NCBI RefSeq assembly: GCF_039555335.1
Contig: NC_092628.1
Location: 74,030,713 to 74,094,712, forward strand
DNA length: 64,000 nucleotides
Direction of reading: 5' to 3'
DNA from: Amphiura filiformis
Taxonomy: Eukaryota > Echinodermata > Ophiuroidea > Amphilepidida > Amphiuridae
The first letter of the stretch is position 1; every line of letters begins with the position of its first letter. Below, one piece after another: positions 1-13,165 of the stretch. The translations under genes and the position numbers were made by a program. Below the pieces are notes generated by a model that was not told where the DNA came from, made no database searches, and worked only from the letters and a program-made list of their open reading frames with translations.

Positions 1-37
1 TACAGGTCAACATGGCCAAGTTGTTATTAACACTATC

Positions 38-260
38 TAAAGTTTGTTCGGCTTATATAAGGCAAGAAATTATTTGTCTTTTGTTATTGCGCACATTAAT
101 AAAGTTCCAACTAATGATCGCGTAAATTCACATAAGCGTGCGCCAATCACCCATTACGCAACGCAAAACTAGCGTTAGCATTGCACCCAACTGCAACATG
201 ACATTCTATATCAATACATGGTGTTATGAGTCTTATTTTTTCTGCCTTATATTAGTTCCA
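38..260. mobile_element. MITE family with ends AAGTTTGTTCGGCTxATATAAGG, copy 1 (right end degraded)
   Basis: The segment matches 1341-1564 along its length, including cataagcgtgcg-type and gttatgagtcttatttttt blocks. The left terminal inverted repeat is clear; the right one near 241-258 is degraded. An isolated extra end in inverted orientation, ccttatataagccaaacaaa, lies at 861-887. It lies in the last visible intron region of the APMAP-like gene. Confidence 0.7.
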
Positions 261-693
261 GTAACTGTAACTCGTCATACCTAGAGTTACAGTGCACTCT
301 ATTGCTATCTTTTCCACAAATAAGAAACATCACAATATGTGGGCTCATTTTGGGCTCTAAGGATGCAGCTGAGGAACTCTCTCAAGGACAGTTTGGGCAT
401 GCACTGATGATTTTAATCCCATTGTACCAGGGTTTGGGCGTGCCTGGATGATTTTAATCCCACTGTACTAGTCTATACTCACAAAGTTGAGGTAATTGAT
501 CTACATTGATCTCATCTTTTGGGTGGGTTCAAAATTCCCTGAGTTGGAAAAACCTGCAATCTTCATGGGAGTAATTTACTTAGTGCAAAAGTGGTCAAAA
601 TATTGCTCTGCAAAATGTCTTGATTTTCATGATTTGGATTTATAATATTGAGCAGCATTCTACTTGTGATGTTTCTACACTGTGTAGAGAGGG

Positions 694-860
694 TCTACAG
701 CATCTCTGAGGTAAAACTGACAAATACAAGGTATATTTCTTGATGCTTGAAGTTTGGATTTCTTAAACGTACAGTGCATCCCTATGTACCGCTGCAAGAC
801 TTCAGGTCCGTAGATGTCATTATGTTTATGATAAAGACTGAAGTCTTGCTGGCAGGACTA
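694..860. repeat. Dispersed repeat, short copy (also at 13616-14120)
   Basis: Shares aggtaaaactgacaaata, gcttgaagtttggatttctt and an inverted pair gcaagacttcaggtcc / gactgaagtcttgc with 13616-14120. The copy at 13616 has about 330 extra bases between the first and second blocks, so this is a deletion derivative or the other an insertion. Confidence 0.6.
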
Positions 861-1061
861 GCCTTATATAAGCCAAACAAACTTTAGTTAGAATTATTAT
901 TACAGTAAGAAAGAACATAATGACACTGCTGCTTAATTTAAAGGTGTATATCAATACAACACAATAACAGAACTCCTTTCAGGTCATACAATAACCAGTG
1001 GAGTCAATTTCATAGCTTACAAAAATACCTATATAAAAACTTATTACTAGTAAACACATAC

Positions 1062-4000
1062 CTTTGTAATTAGATTCCTTAACCAGGGTTTGTCTGCTAA
1101 GAAATCAAAGAATGGATATGACCCCATTCGTCCTCCAACATAGGCTAATCCTACCCAATATCCTCCTGTACTGCTAGGTGTTATGTTATCTGGAATACCG
1201 GGCAAATTATCTGCAAATATTTCTAAGTTACCAGACTTGGGTCCATCAATGTAATATCTGACAAGTAAAGCGATATCAAAGCTATTATTTTTGACATTGA
1301 ATCCTATACTGGAAATGATTGGTTGGTAACTCACTTTGTTAAAGTTTGTTCGGCTGATATAAGGTGAAAATTATTTGGCTTTTATTACTGCGTGCCTCAA
1401 TAAAGTCCCAACTCACGCTCACATAAATTCACATATGTGTGCCCCAGTCGTTCATTATGCGAAGCACAACTAGCGTAAGCACTGCCCCCAACTGCATGCA
1501 AGCCATTCTACACACACAGTGTTATGAGTCTTATTTTTTCCACCTTATATGAGCCGAACAAACTGTACATTCAGTTATTTCTTAAATTAGTGAGAAGTTG
1601 TACAAAGTCCACACAGTTATAAAGATTTCAATCAAAAACTTTGATGAACCTGTGCCTGGGCTTCTTGGTCAGTCTGGATACTAGCATTAACATTTCTCAC
1701 AGCTTTCCTAATCACTATATGTCAGAATAAATTTGCTCTAAAGTTACCTTTGATTGTCTACCTTTTAAAGTTTTATTTCCTTTTGAGGTGACTATTAATA
1801 CTTACTTCAGAATTCTGAACCTAGATGACTCTGCGATCAATAAGAAATCTTCTTGTGGTGACATTGTTATACCATTTGGAAAGAATAGCTTTGGTAATGC
1901 AACATTGCTTCGGGAACTCTTAGGATTGTACCAAATTAACCTGCAAATACAAATAGGTTCATGCAATAAAATGTGAATATTAGGTAGCAGTAGGGCCTTG
2001 TCAACATTCAACTGTTTGACACAGATCTACAGTTCACATTGTAGTTTCATATTACACGCTCTAATTTATTCACAAAAAGGTTACTTCACATAATGTAATA
2101 AGAAACAAGCTGGCCTAATATGCTTCACCGGATTGCGATATAAATGACTGATGCAAGAAAAACAAATTTCAGGTAGGTTGGAGGGGATCATGAACTAGCG
2201 GTGTTTACACTCAAATATTGAGACAAATAAAGATGACACATAAAGAATGGTATGAATTCTATAAAGGAGATCCCAATGCTTGATATGATATATGGTGTCA
2301 TATCAGCCCCATGTATGCATGACGGGAGGCAGAAAATAACAAAAACTTTTGTTTTGATACATTATTGGCCTTAACTCAAGAACCACAAGATCTATGGGAA
2401 TATAAATGTGATCATTGGCATCCTTGACATATATTCTATAGTCTGTCCACATAGAAGTACAGAGTAAATAGACCTCGGAAACTGGAGGTATGAGAATAAT
2501 TATTTCAGTGCAATGCTTCTTTGGCGCGTCAACTGCTGCGCGATTTGTGCACCACGCTCTATCCGCGTAGAGTCGCGCGTGACGCAAAGCATCGACCCGA
2601 TGCCACAGATTTGGTTTGTACTTCTAAGTGGACAGACTGTATAGTATCAATGTATTAATATTAATGTAAATATCAGGGATTGAGTTTTAAGGCGTGCGAG
2701 TGCGATTCGCACGCGCCGCACGCCTGAAAATACGCCGAGGGGTGCGATTTTTCGCACACCTAAAAAAAAAAAAAAATTTTTTTTTTTTTTTTTTTTTTAA
2801 GTTTTTATTTTTATTTAGAATGTCCCTGGAACTTAAAAATGTCCCTGAAATATTTTTTAATTTTTTTTAAAACTTGAAAAAAAAATTACAAAAGATTTTA
2901 AAAATTATAAATTCACGTTCAAAATAGGCAAATTTATAATTGATGTTCACATTACAACCTATTTATGAAGTAAAGAAGCATACAAAACAAATGCATTTTA
3001 AAATCATTCATAGATTATTATGTGAACATAATTTACAAATTTGCCTATTTTAAACAAGAATTTATAATTTTTTTAAATCTTTTTGTAATTTTTTTTTTTT
3101 TTAATTAAAAAAAATTCCAGGGACATTCTAAAGTTCCAGGGACATTCTAGGACATTCTAAATCCAAAAAAAAAAAACTAATTAAAAAAAAAATTACAAAT
3201 GACACTAGCAATAAGTCCAAAGTCCAGGGACATCTATGCAGTATACACCATTCATTACCCCAGAGCTTTTACCATGGCCATTTAAAAAAAGTACATGTAT
3301 GTTGTCACAATTGCTAAGTTTTAGCTGAAAATGAAATCATAGTCATACACCAGTTTTGAAAAAAGCACACCTTGGTTTATTTAGGTGTGCGATTTGCAGC
3401 ACACCTAAAAGCACACCTCGGGTTATCCAGGCGTGCGATTTACAGCACACCTGTCACATTGCAAAACTCAATGCCTGAAATATAGATCAGAGGTCATTTT
3501 GATAGGGACACAACTCACCTTCCACAATTATCGGCTTCAAACAAGGCGAGTGGAAACTGTCTTCGCTGCCATTTTCTACTAGAGTCTGTCATAAAGAAAT
3601 CGCCATCTTGCCTGCTGAATTTGGCCAAGTCATTTGCAAATGCTACCGCCTTGGCGTCATATGTTCGTTTGTTGTGTGCCAAGCTCTCATGTTTGCCTGT
3701 AAAGAGGATCAGAGATAGAATGTCATAGGTAAGTAACAGACTGGAAGCTAGTACCATTACCTTTGCCTCCCCAAGACTAATGCAAACAAAGTTTTTTAGG
3801 TTTTTTAGATGGTCCCAAAACCTATAAGGGCCAATCAAACATCAACACACTTGCTCAAATTTGATTAAAAACATACCATACCAAAGTATTCAAGATTGTT
3901 CTTTCAAGGTTTCAGAAAAAGTATAGTTTGACCTATCTCTGACATACCGTTCTTGAGTTATAAGCAAAAAGGTCAAAGCAGGGGAGTGGTCAGTAAAACT

Positions 4001-7000
4001 TTTCACGAAAGGGCAAGACTTGGCTTGTCTATGTATTTGTTATTTGATTTTACATCTGTATTATTTTTTTATTTGTGTTGAGACATTAAGGTTAAAGGGA
4101 CCATTGAAAGAAAATATTATTTGGTATCAAAATAAAGCCCATAAAATATATATAGAATCAATATCTAAAACAATTGAAGAACTAACTATTTTAGAAATAA
4201 AAATACAATGAAAACAACGTACTCGATTTACCCCCTTCCGGCGCTACATCGCGCGGCATTTATCAAAAGTAGAAAATTGGGCGCTTTCCTGATGTCGTCA
4301 TTGTGGGTACGCGTTTTGTGTTGCGTTGACATTTGTGCCGGGATAATTTGACAACAGCGATCGCGATCTAAATATCAGATGCAATAATCATGATAATACA
4401 ACCACTTATAATTATTTAAAGGTCAAGTAAAAAACAAAATTCCAGTTGATTGTCCACATGTTATCAAAAAGAGGAAGTGGAGGGCCTTTTTATTTATCAT
4501 TTATTAGTTATTTTTTACAATGCAAATGGATCATTTAGGCCTATGTACATGTATTATTCCCAGACATTATTACTATAGTTGTGTAATTTGTAGAGGAGAA
4601 TAATAGGATCGAGGCTCTTGTTATTTGATGGTTCTCTGAGAGGATGATTAAAACAAAGCCTCTAAATTGAAATGCTTATTGGATAGAAGCAAATCTAAAC
4701 TATTGACAATATTATTAACTTTTGAAATATTTAAAAAAAGAAGTTTTCCCTTATAATAAAGAAAATATCATTAAACATTTCAGACTCCTTCAATGGCAAT
4801 GCCATGCGAAAGGAAGTGGGCGGAGACGATCAATTGGTTTTTATCGATGTGACCCAAAGTCATCAAGCATGCAGCTTCCTATTTTACTTATTCATAAATT
4901 CAACACCCCGGTCAACATGACCAAGATATGATTCCGATGATTTTATGACATGGCATATATAAAACCATAACACTAATTATGAGTAGGCCTACCTAATAGG
5001 CCTATGATATACCGTAGTGACGATGTTGAGGAGAATATCGCTAAGATTTGTCGCAACACATAAATTGCAAATGATGTGCCGGCGCGAGCACCTCCCATGG
5101 GTATTATTGTTATAGGCCTAGGGCCTATGTATTTTTCCGTAGGACCTACCTTAAAAAATATTCAAGAGATGATTATTTTTTCCAAAACCTGACAATTGGT
5201 ATAAAAAAAGCCTTTTCTTCCATAAGTTAACTTTCAAAAGTGCTTATTTTCATACCTCAAACAATGCAAAGTAGGCCTATAGGCCCTTTTATTTTGCAAA
5301 TTTATTCCCCTATACCATGTATACCATGTGTTATACGCGGGAGACTTGCCAATATGTGACCGTCCTCCCCCGGTCAATTTTGTTTTATTTTGTGTTTAAA
5401 AATAAACATCATAAACTTAAAATGGTATATATCATTTGACTTCAAACGATATCCAGAAGCGGGGTTATGGTTTGTTAAACTTTGCTCCTTCAACAAAATT
5501 ATAGCTTTTTACGTTTTTACATGTGGCTCTTTTTCCACATTGTTGGCAATAAATATCAAACAGTCATAATTGGCGGTCATTTCAAATCATCCCCAAGTCA
5601 ACGAGGTTTAAGAAAGTTCTCTCATTGTTAATTGTTGGTTATGCATACCTGTACAAAATACAATGCCTGGTAACCCACCACTTGAACAGGATTTAGCAAT
5701 ATAAGCAAACAAAGACCAGAGCTATTAAAAGTTCTATAGCCATCTAAGGTAGAAGCTTATTATCCACTTCAACAATAGGATTATTGATTAGTTTTTGAAT
5801 ATCGAAATGAGACGGATGTCGGGCCAGCTCCCCAAATTTCATTGGGTGAAGGAAGTTTTTGATAACCAAACAACTAATCACCGATTTTTGAGAAGCAGGA
5901 GGAAACTGGAGATCCCGAAGAAAACCTGCGGGATCGAGATAAACCAAGTTCACATGAGTCTTTGGGCCGCGCGCCGGGGCTTGAAGTTGAACCCGGGACC
6001 GTGGTGAAAGGCGAGGAAACAACCTCCCGAGCCTGACTTTTGTTTTGAACCTGGTCCCATAAGTGTGTCTCTGCACGGAGCGACCGTTTAGAAACAAGCA
6101 ACACACTTTAATCACTCGCAATTCAGCTTCCAAACTTGAGTCAGGATCGGCTTATGCGTTTTAGGCCTGGCGGTTAAGGCCGTATAAAATTAATGTTTTG
6201 GTTCTCGTCCCCTCCCTCCTCAATTTCTGGGATTTGTCAGATTTTTTAAATAGATTTTTCAATTCTTTTAGACTTTGGAATGATTTATGAATTTTTCATA
6301 CATAGGCCTATAAATAAGTTTATTAGAGAACAAGGACCACTTCCAAGTCTTTTAGTGGTAGGGCCTACTCTAGGGGGGTCTATACGGCCTAACCTAGGCC
6401 GCACGCCCGGGAGGTAGGCTAATTAGGCCTAAAGAAATTAAGTCGCATGTCATGGGCTAACCCGAAACATCATTGCCTTCTCTTTCCTATCCTTACCAGA
6501 TATTTCAGAGGAAATATAAGTAAAGAGTTGCTATATCAGAATGCCTCAGTCAAAACAAATGATGATAGGCTACTCTCTTGCAAACGCCGAGCAGCTAGCA
6601 CTGAGAGCTTTGACTTTGTCAATATTAAGGGCTAGGCCTAACTTACTTATGTTTCCCCGTTGTTGGCCAATGTTGTAGGCCTAGCTAGAATTTATATATA
6701 GGCCTATCATAGAAGTCATTGTAGCTTTGTAATTTATATTATAATATGCTTTTTAATATACTTGTTAGGCCTAAAAGGCACATAAAAGTTCATTGCTGTA
6801 AGCACGTTCATGCGTTAGTTTAGGACCAAGTCTGGACTATGCAGTGTTGCCATGCAGCGGAAAGGATAACCACTTTGACGTCACAGGGGTTGCCACGTAT
6901 CTCTGCACATATGAATGGGGCGGAACGACGCGACATTGGGCGCTTTGTCTTTATTTGCTGATTTGGGGGTAAAATAAAGGAAAATTGCGTTTATCATTTT

Positions 7001-10000
7001 AGAAATGGATTCTATATGTTATTAGCTTTATTTTGATACCAAATATGTTTTTCTTTCAATGGTCCCTTTAAGGGAAGATCACATCATTATAATAATGACC
7101 TCACGATCATCTCCCCAATATCATTGTTTGGCAGCTTAAGATTTTGTATTTTTGAGTAAATACTAAGTCAAGTCAATTGATTGATTGATTGATTGATAAA
7201 TACACAAAACGCATGATTAACTTACTAATATTTACATCGAATATTTAAGTTGTGATTGAAAACCCTAATTCTGCTGCTGAATTTGACTCAAAACTGTTTT
7301 CTTCATAATATATTCTTTGACCAAAATAGAGCAGTCTCAAAACATGGGCTCTTAGGAGTTGACCCTCAATCAGTGTATACTATTGTGTATCTCGTCTGAA
7401 GTTGAGAGTAACACCATGTTGCATATTTACAGTGGCAGATTCAAATCAAGTGTTTTTATGCGGTTGCGTAGCCAACGCATGGACATATCGCCCATCTATG
7501 CGACTGTATAGCCTCCTTGGAATTACGTTAGCGTGTACAATTCGAATCTGCCACTACAAAATCCAACATGGCATGTGTTACTTGAGTCGAGACAGCCTAT
7601 ATCATAGGTTGCCAAGAGTGCCTCTCGGCCTTGGCCCTAAGTACATTTGTAGGTGAAGGCAATACTTTTGAGATGTATCTTGAATTCTGATGTTAGACAG
7701 CATAGCACATACCTGTTCCATCTTCTACTTCAAATAGACCTAGGTATGCATCCAGTACATAGATATGACCATTGTCTATGTGAATGCCTAGTGGTCGACC
7801 ACAAGTTGGCTCATATTCTGGTTTGCCTGAAACAGAGCAAAGTAAGAATGATTAATTAACATAATATATTTAACATGTATATTTTTTGTTTAATTGTCTT
7901 GTACTGCAAAAGAGAATACATTTGTCTGTACATATTATTTGTGATTTTGTTAGGAATTCAATATTTCAGTCATTCAACACTATGTGTTCCATAGACAGCT
8001 ATATGAAATGCAGGGTTATAGCTACAGTGGGCGGTGGTGGGTGGTAGAGCCCACTCAACTGCAATTTTGGCATTGGAGCCCACCACTCAGAGTCCAAAAA
8101 TTGCACAATTTTGTTAAATTAGTCAAGAATTTGATAAATTTTGACAACAAATGGCCAAATATGATTGATTTTCATCAAATGCCACCCAGCACTAAAAATG
8201 TCCTAGCTACAACCCTGATAAAATGTTCATAATTCGCTGCAGTTTGAGGTTTGACCAGATGTGTTCATGGTCAGATAGTGAATGTTATGTCCTCAAATTC
8301 AATGTCCACATTGATAGCAAGAATATGTAGGGTGTGTGTGGTGGTGATGGGGAATGGGGTGTGTTTGTGTTGGGTTTGTTTCTGATTATATGAACCAGTC
8401 ATGTTTAACATATAATCACTTAAACATGCATTTCCATAGCAAAGAATGGTGAATAAATCTGCTGATTTGACCAGTGCTTTAAGGGATGAACGTTTGGACA
8501 GTATTTATTGTGGGACATTAGAGCACATCAGACATATGGAATTGCATTCTGAATACGAAGAATGTCCTTCTGATATCAAATAATTTTGATTTTTGAAATT
8601 CGCAATGTAATACACATTTTATGGCAAATGATTAAAATTGATATTTTTGATATTTAACAGTACTCGAAGTAAACTTTATAAATCTGATGATTTATACTTA
8701 AAGTGTATGTAGGTGGGATGAAAAGCCGACGATCAATTGAAAATTTTGACCTTTCATATTGAAGATATGGATTTTTCCCCCAAAACACCAACAAAAATTA
8801 GGTCTTTTTGGGAAAAAATCAATATCTTCAATATGAAAGGTCAAAATTTTCAATTGATCGTCGGCTTTTCCTCCCAGCTACATACACTTTAAGAATATAT
8901 CATTAGGTTTATAAAATTTATTTCGAGGACTGTTATATATCAAAAATGTGAAAAATATCAAATTTTAATAATTTGTCATAAAATTTGTATTATATCGTGA
9001 ATTTCAAAAATGAAAATTATTTGATATCAGAAAGACATTCTTCGTATTCAGAATGCAATTCGATATGTCTGATGTGCTCTCATGTCCCACAAAAAATACT
9101 GTCAAACGCTCATTCCAGATCCCTTAAGTGTGTTTTTTGTAAATACCATTAAACATGAGTTATGCAATAGTCATATAACAGTGATGAATATGTGTCTTAC
9201 CACATGGTCTTACACCAAGTCTTGCTAGCCTCCTAATTTTGTGATCGGTTGTTGATATTCGTAGAATTTCTCCATTGTAGGTACCAGTATAAATATTGCC
9301 TGAAAATACAAACAAATTGTCTCAAAATCAATATTCAGAAACAGAATTCACTTTTTAGGTTTAAGTCAAGAAAAAATATGATCAATACATGTAGTAAAGA
9401 TATTTTTATACTTTGAATAATTATGTGAGGTTATACTAACAGGTTTGGAATTTTTTGTTCCCAAGTTCACATCAGCATTTGCTAAAGTAAATCAATGTTC
9501 AAAGAGCCTGATAATCAAGATCACAACATACTTTCTTGATTTATACCTGGGATTAGGGATAACCATCAAAATTTCATGTTGCCCCTACTCATCAATAGAA
9601 GTATTTTGGTGGTCAAATGGTCAAAATCGGTCAACAACTTTTCGAATTATGAATTTTCAAAGTTTCCCATTCTGACCGGTCATTGGAACGAAATAAAATG
9701 ACAAGGTCCAAAAATATTAATTGGGAGCAAAATTGGCATAAGCATATATTTACCTTTATATATTTCTTTATTTTAACATATATGCAAACATGAAACAAGC
9801 ATATTGTGAAAGTATCAAAGGGGTTTCTTATGAAATGGCACTTTACTAGTCAATGGCATAAATTATTTTTTCAAACCGAGGCATTGAAATCATGCATTTA
9901 GCGAACATTTGCCAAAAATCATTCAAGATGGCCGATATGGCACAAAATCAAAATTGCACTAAGTCCAGGTAAACTTTTTTTTTCGCAACCAAAAATTTCG

Positions 10001-12957
10001 AGGTTATTGGGTTTAATATGACCAATTAGTAGGTGTATGCAAATTAAATCTTAAGTGTCATTGAAGGTCATTGACTCATTCACAACAATAGAGGTTATCC
10101 ACTTCACTCATCATGCTCATGTGTGACTTCTAACAAAAGGTGCTGGTTCCTGTAGTATTCCTCATTCAAAACAATTCAATACATGACCTCGGAGTTACCT
10201 GCATGACTTTCGCGGGCTATTTTGAAACAGTTATGGTTGCACATTCAGGTACTTCTTTTGAAAGTTCTAAACAAGGTATAGCCAGCAGCAAGTTGTAGAT
10301 GGTATGGGCCTAAATATAAGAAAACGTTTAGGGTTGAAATCAGGTGAAAAATACATCAAATGAGCACGAAACTTCACATTTCTGTTCAAAAAGGTGTCTT
10401 CTTAGCATGATTCGAAAGGAGTATGGAAATTCCAAAGGGAAGCTGGTGATTTAATTTGTAAATCGAGATCTACTTGTTCAATATTTTAACCTTTTTACAG
10501 AGGGTATGATAGAGGTATTATTGACAACTCTGCCAAATTTCAGCTCAGTAGGCCACGTTTTTCACCTGAAATTATTGACATAAATATTTTGTGCCATTCT
10601 TGAGCAGTGCTGAACTCGGCCACTGGCAATTAAGCGCACTGTGGCAATGGACCAATTTTGACTCGCACTTACAGGAAAATGAAATAAGTTATGTTGCTGT
10701 AATTTGCAAGATAGTTACAAAATATAATTGGCATTAACTTCCCCAATTTTTACAGAAAAATATTGAAAAATAAAAGAATGAGATCAATTTAGAAATGTCT
10801 GCATGTGCAAGCAGTGCACAGTTGAGCTCCCTGCATGTCTATGGGAGTGTTCTAATCAAGTTGATGGTTCATTGGTCATCCCTACTGGGATTTATAGTTC
10901 TGAGATGTGCTAGGGAATTAGTAACTTTTGACTCACCTTTATAAAATGCCAGTGATTCTGGTCCTGATATCTTGCCCTCAAGTATCCTTTTGCCTTCTTG
11001 TAATTTAGTGTTTGGAGCTAATGGCCCTACAAATGTGGGTGGATCTTGGAGTCTTTAAAGATAGAATAAATCAATCAACAAATCAATCAGCACAGGAATT
11101 CATTAAAAATCCAACTAGAGAGCAGGACTGGTTGGTCTTAAAAGTCTTTAAATATTGGCCCGTTTCCTCCTTTTGAAAAGATCCCTTTCATACATGTATC
11201 ACGAAAGTCTAAGATGAGTTGGAAATATTGCTTTAAGGTTGCTCTTGTGGCCCCCGTTGTGGCCCTAGTGAACTTTGACACTCAAAGACCCAACTAGCAT
11301 TGGCATATGGTCACAATGCCCATCAGATGGGGTAAGTTAGCAAGTTTATGTTTCCAATGAAAAAATAGCCTATATCTGACAGGCAGACAAGTACCACTGT
11401 CTAACACTGAATCAAGCAATATCCACTTGACCAATCAAAGAAAATAGAAAGAATATTAGGAAAGAAGAAAAGAAATATAGATAATTTTAAATAAAGAAAA
11501 CTGTGAACAAATCACTAAAGGACAGTAAAAGATCAAGATAGTCTTCAAATGGTACCAAAAATGTTATTCCTGTGGTATTTGAACAGATTTATTCCTTATG
11601 ACCATTTCTATGAACATACTAGTTTATGAAGGTTATTCATTAAAAAAAAAAACCACTTTTTATGATGCATAAAAGATTGAATCTTTGACATTTTGCTGCA
11701 ACAATACTTACGTATAAGCTACTGCCTTTATTGGTGATTCTTTTAATATTGCATAGAGTATCAATCCTACGATTGCTAGCTGAATTAGTCTTTTTAGTGG
11801 TATAAGCACAGAGTCCCTATGGAGAAAAACAAAACAAATGTATGTTCCTGTGAATGAATGACATGTGTATCTACATGTAGTTGTAAACATTGAACCTGGT
11901 GTGACTTGTTCAATGTTCGTGTGGCCTCACCTGAAGCGTTGAGCAGTATTGCTACAGATACAGATCATATGTAACTTGTTCAATGTTCATAAACTGTATA
12001 ATTTGAATTTCCCTCCAAACACCAACATTTCCTGGGAATGAGCTTCCCAAATTCCCCACTTTTTCGAGCCATGCATATTAATAATTTGGTAATTATTAGT
12101 GTCTTATAATACATATAGAGCAACTCAGATCCAACATAAAACTTAAGAAAGCAAACTAATCAAGGATATTTAAGCAGACTATTGACAGGACCACCGGGCA
12201 CCAATTACAAAACCTTTGGGCACCAGTACTCTCCTGGTCTTAGAGACAACTTGTTATTTATGCATTTCATTATTTGCTGGTCAAAAGTGTTCTTGCTGGA
12301 GCCTGGGACATACAGACAAAAATCACACCTTGAACAGATCATCGTATCTATAGAACAGTTACATTTTCAATCAAAAAAGTAGATAAAATTCCTGAATGGA
12401 AGCCATGTTAACATTTAACTCATTAAACCCCAGTAGACTATTGATATTTAGTTATCAGCATCAGCATGTGGATCAACTTCCTGTTTCATTTTCATTTCAC
12501 AGGAAATCCCAAAACAGAGAAGTCACACCCTGGGCTGTGAATCTCACAAAAATCACCCTGTTGGCTTGCAAATAACGAAATGGATGTCTCCAGGAGAGAT
12601 GCATGGTTGTTCAGTTATTTGTTATATATTTAGGTTTATTCATCATTTGAATTTATAAATTAAAATGGATCATCCAGGCTTCAGTGAGTTCAGTGAGTTA
12701 ATAAATACATGTAATGTTTGTTGATATGGTTTTAATTCAGGAGATTGGTCTACTTTTGAGATTGAAAATAAAATTAGAATTGATTAGATATACATGTACT
12801 TACCATATAACATAATACAATTTCTTTTCCTTGTCTTTGGAACTGAAGGTGTGGGTCTTGCACCAACTGATTCAAACCTATCTGATTCCTCCTTTGGTTC
12901 CTTCTCGGACGACCCAACATTTCTTTTACGCAAGTCTTGACCATTTTTGTCTGCCAT
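1062..12957 (-). CDS. APMAP: APMAP-like protein (strictosidine synthase-like beta-propeller), 3' end outside window
   Basis: Eight coding exons read on the minus strand: 12957-12804, 11847-11712, 11052-10937, 9299-9201, 7826-7713, 3696-3519, 1940-1806 and 1257-1062. Each is bounded by AG/GT and phases agree, giving 376 residues; human APMAP has 416, so one or more 3' exons lie beyond position 1. Family matches along the chain are CGRPLGIHIDNGHIYVLDAY (exon 5), FMTDSSRKWQRR (exon 6), FFPNGITMSPQEDFLLIAES (exon 7) and LPGIPDNITPSSTGGYWVGL (exon 8). A hydrophobic segment at residues 72-86 is the single anchor expected of this type II membrane protein; the rest is the lumenal/extracellular six-bladed propeller, for which vertebrate APMAP has reported arylesterase activity. 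The exon 2 acceptor at 11847 is the only phase-compatible one seen; a stronger-looking acceptor at 11816 is out of frame with exon 1. Introns are packed with transposons. The start codon region is tandemly duplicated just upstream. Confidence 0.92.
1341..1564. mobile_element. MITE of the same family, copy 2
   Basis: Terminal inverted repeats AAAGTTTGTTCGGCTGATAT (left) and CACCTTATATGAGCCGAACA (right) are both intact. The element begins 84 bases upstream, in gene direction, of the acceptor of APMAP exon 8. Confidence 0.75.
2437..2644. mobile_element. MITE, ~25-bp terminal inverted repeats
   Basis: Left tatagtctgtccacatagaa and right cttctaagtggacagactgt are inverted copies with about 160 bases between. 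A TA dinucleotide at both ends fits a Tc1/mariner-type duplication. It lies in an APMAP intron. Confidence 0.65.
2674..3477. mobile_element. Foldback element with ends CAGGGATTGAGTTTT
   Basis: Ends CAGGGATTGAGTTTT and AAAACTCAATGCCTG are inverted and flanked by aaatat on both sides (2668-2673 and 3478-3483). The interior is palindromic: poly-A/T tracts, gaatgtccctgg facing ccagggacattc, and ataggcaaattt facing aaatttgcctat. Repeated gtgcgatttgcagcacacct blocks sit near the right end. No coding content. Confidence 0.75.
4096..7067. mobile_element. TTAA-flanked DNA transposon, ~3 kb, probably non-autonomous
   Basis: TTAA stands at 4092-4095 and 7068-7071. Inside, AGGGACCATTGAAAGAAAA is repeated in inverted orientation, and similarity continues for tens of bases (ttggtatcaaaataaagc). 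The TTAA target is typical of piggyBac-like elements. The longest ORFs (5744-6133 minus, 5795-6007 plus) overlap each other and resemble no transposase I know, so it is likely non-autonomous. It fills the intron between APMAP exons 5 and 6. Confidence 0.75.
7177..7197. repeat. (GATT)n microsatellite
   Basis: Uninterrupted tetranucleotide run, about five copies, just right of the TTAA element. Confidence 0.85.
8483..9123. mobile_element. TTAA-flanked palindromic MITE, 641 bp
   Basis: TTAA at 8479-8482 and 9124-9127 brackets a near-complete palindrome. Inverted pairs include gaattgcattctgaatacga and its complement near each end, and tgacctttcatattgaagat with its complement at the centre. A shorter, diverged relative lies at 51342-51764. 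It lies between APMAP exons 4 and 5. Confidence 0.82.
10090..10290. repeat. Dispersed repeat, same family as the outer element at 18671-20328
   Basis: Shares agaggttatcc, tcatgtgtgacttctaacaa, gggctattttgaaac and ggtacttcttttgaaa with the flanks of the hAT insertion at 18795-20211. Here it is uninterrupted, which shows what the empty element looked like. The right terminal repeat is lost. Confidence 0.75.
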
Positions 12958-13165
12958 TCTTGTTGATATCTATTATTTGGTTAGAATGAATAAATGAACA
13001 AACAAATTAAAATTAAAAATATAATACATTTCCTGATGCTGCTGTTGCCATTTACATTTTTGTCTGCCATTCTGGTTGATATCTATTATTTGGTGAGAAT
13101 GAATAAATGAACAAACAAATTAAAATTAAAAATATACATTTCCTGATGCTGCTGTTGCCATTTAC
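12943..13165 (-). repeat. Tandem duplication spanning the APMAP start codon region
   Basis: Two adjacent copies, 12943-13055 and 13056-13165, with a period of 113 bases and few differences (a 3-base gap and scattered substitutions). The unit contains the first codons of the gene (ATG GCA GAC AAA AAT) and the preceding leader. The upstream copy therefore carries a second ATG at 13070. Read from there the frame runs 29 codons and stops at 12981-12983, 23 bases before the main ATG. Its last half is hydrophobic. Whether it is transcribed depends on the mRNA 5' end, which cannot be seen. Confidence 0.9.

Noticed and set aside
5744-6133. 129-codon ORF inside the TTAA element as a transposase
   Set aside because: Overlaps ORFs in two other frames and shows none of the piggyBac motifs I know.
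11816-11822. Acceptor at 11816 as the start of APMAP exon 2
   Set aside because: It has the better pyrimidine tract but shifts the conserved frame relative to exon 1; 11847 keeps it, though cDNA could overturn this.
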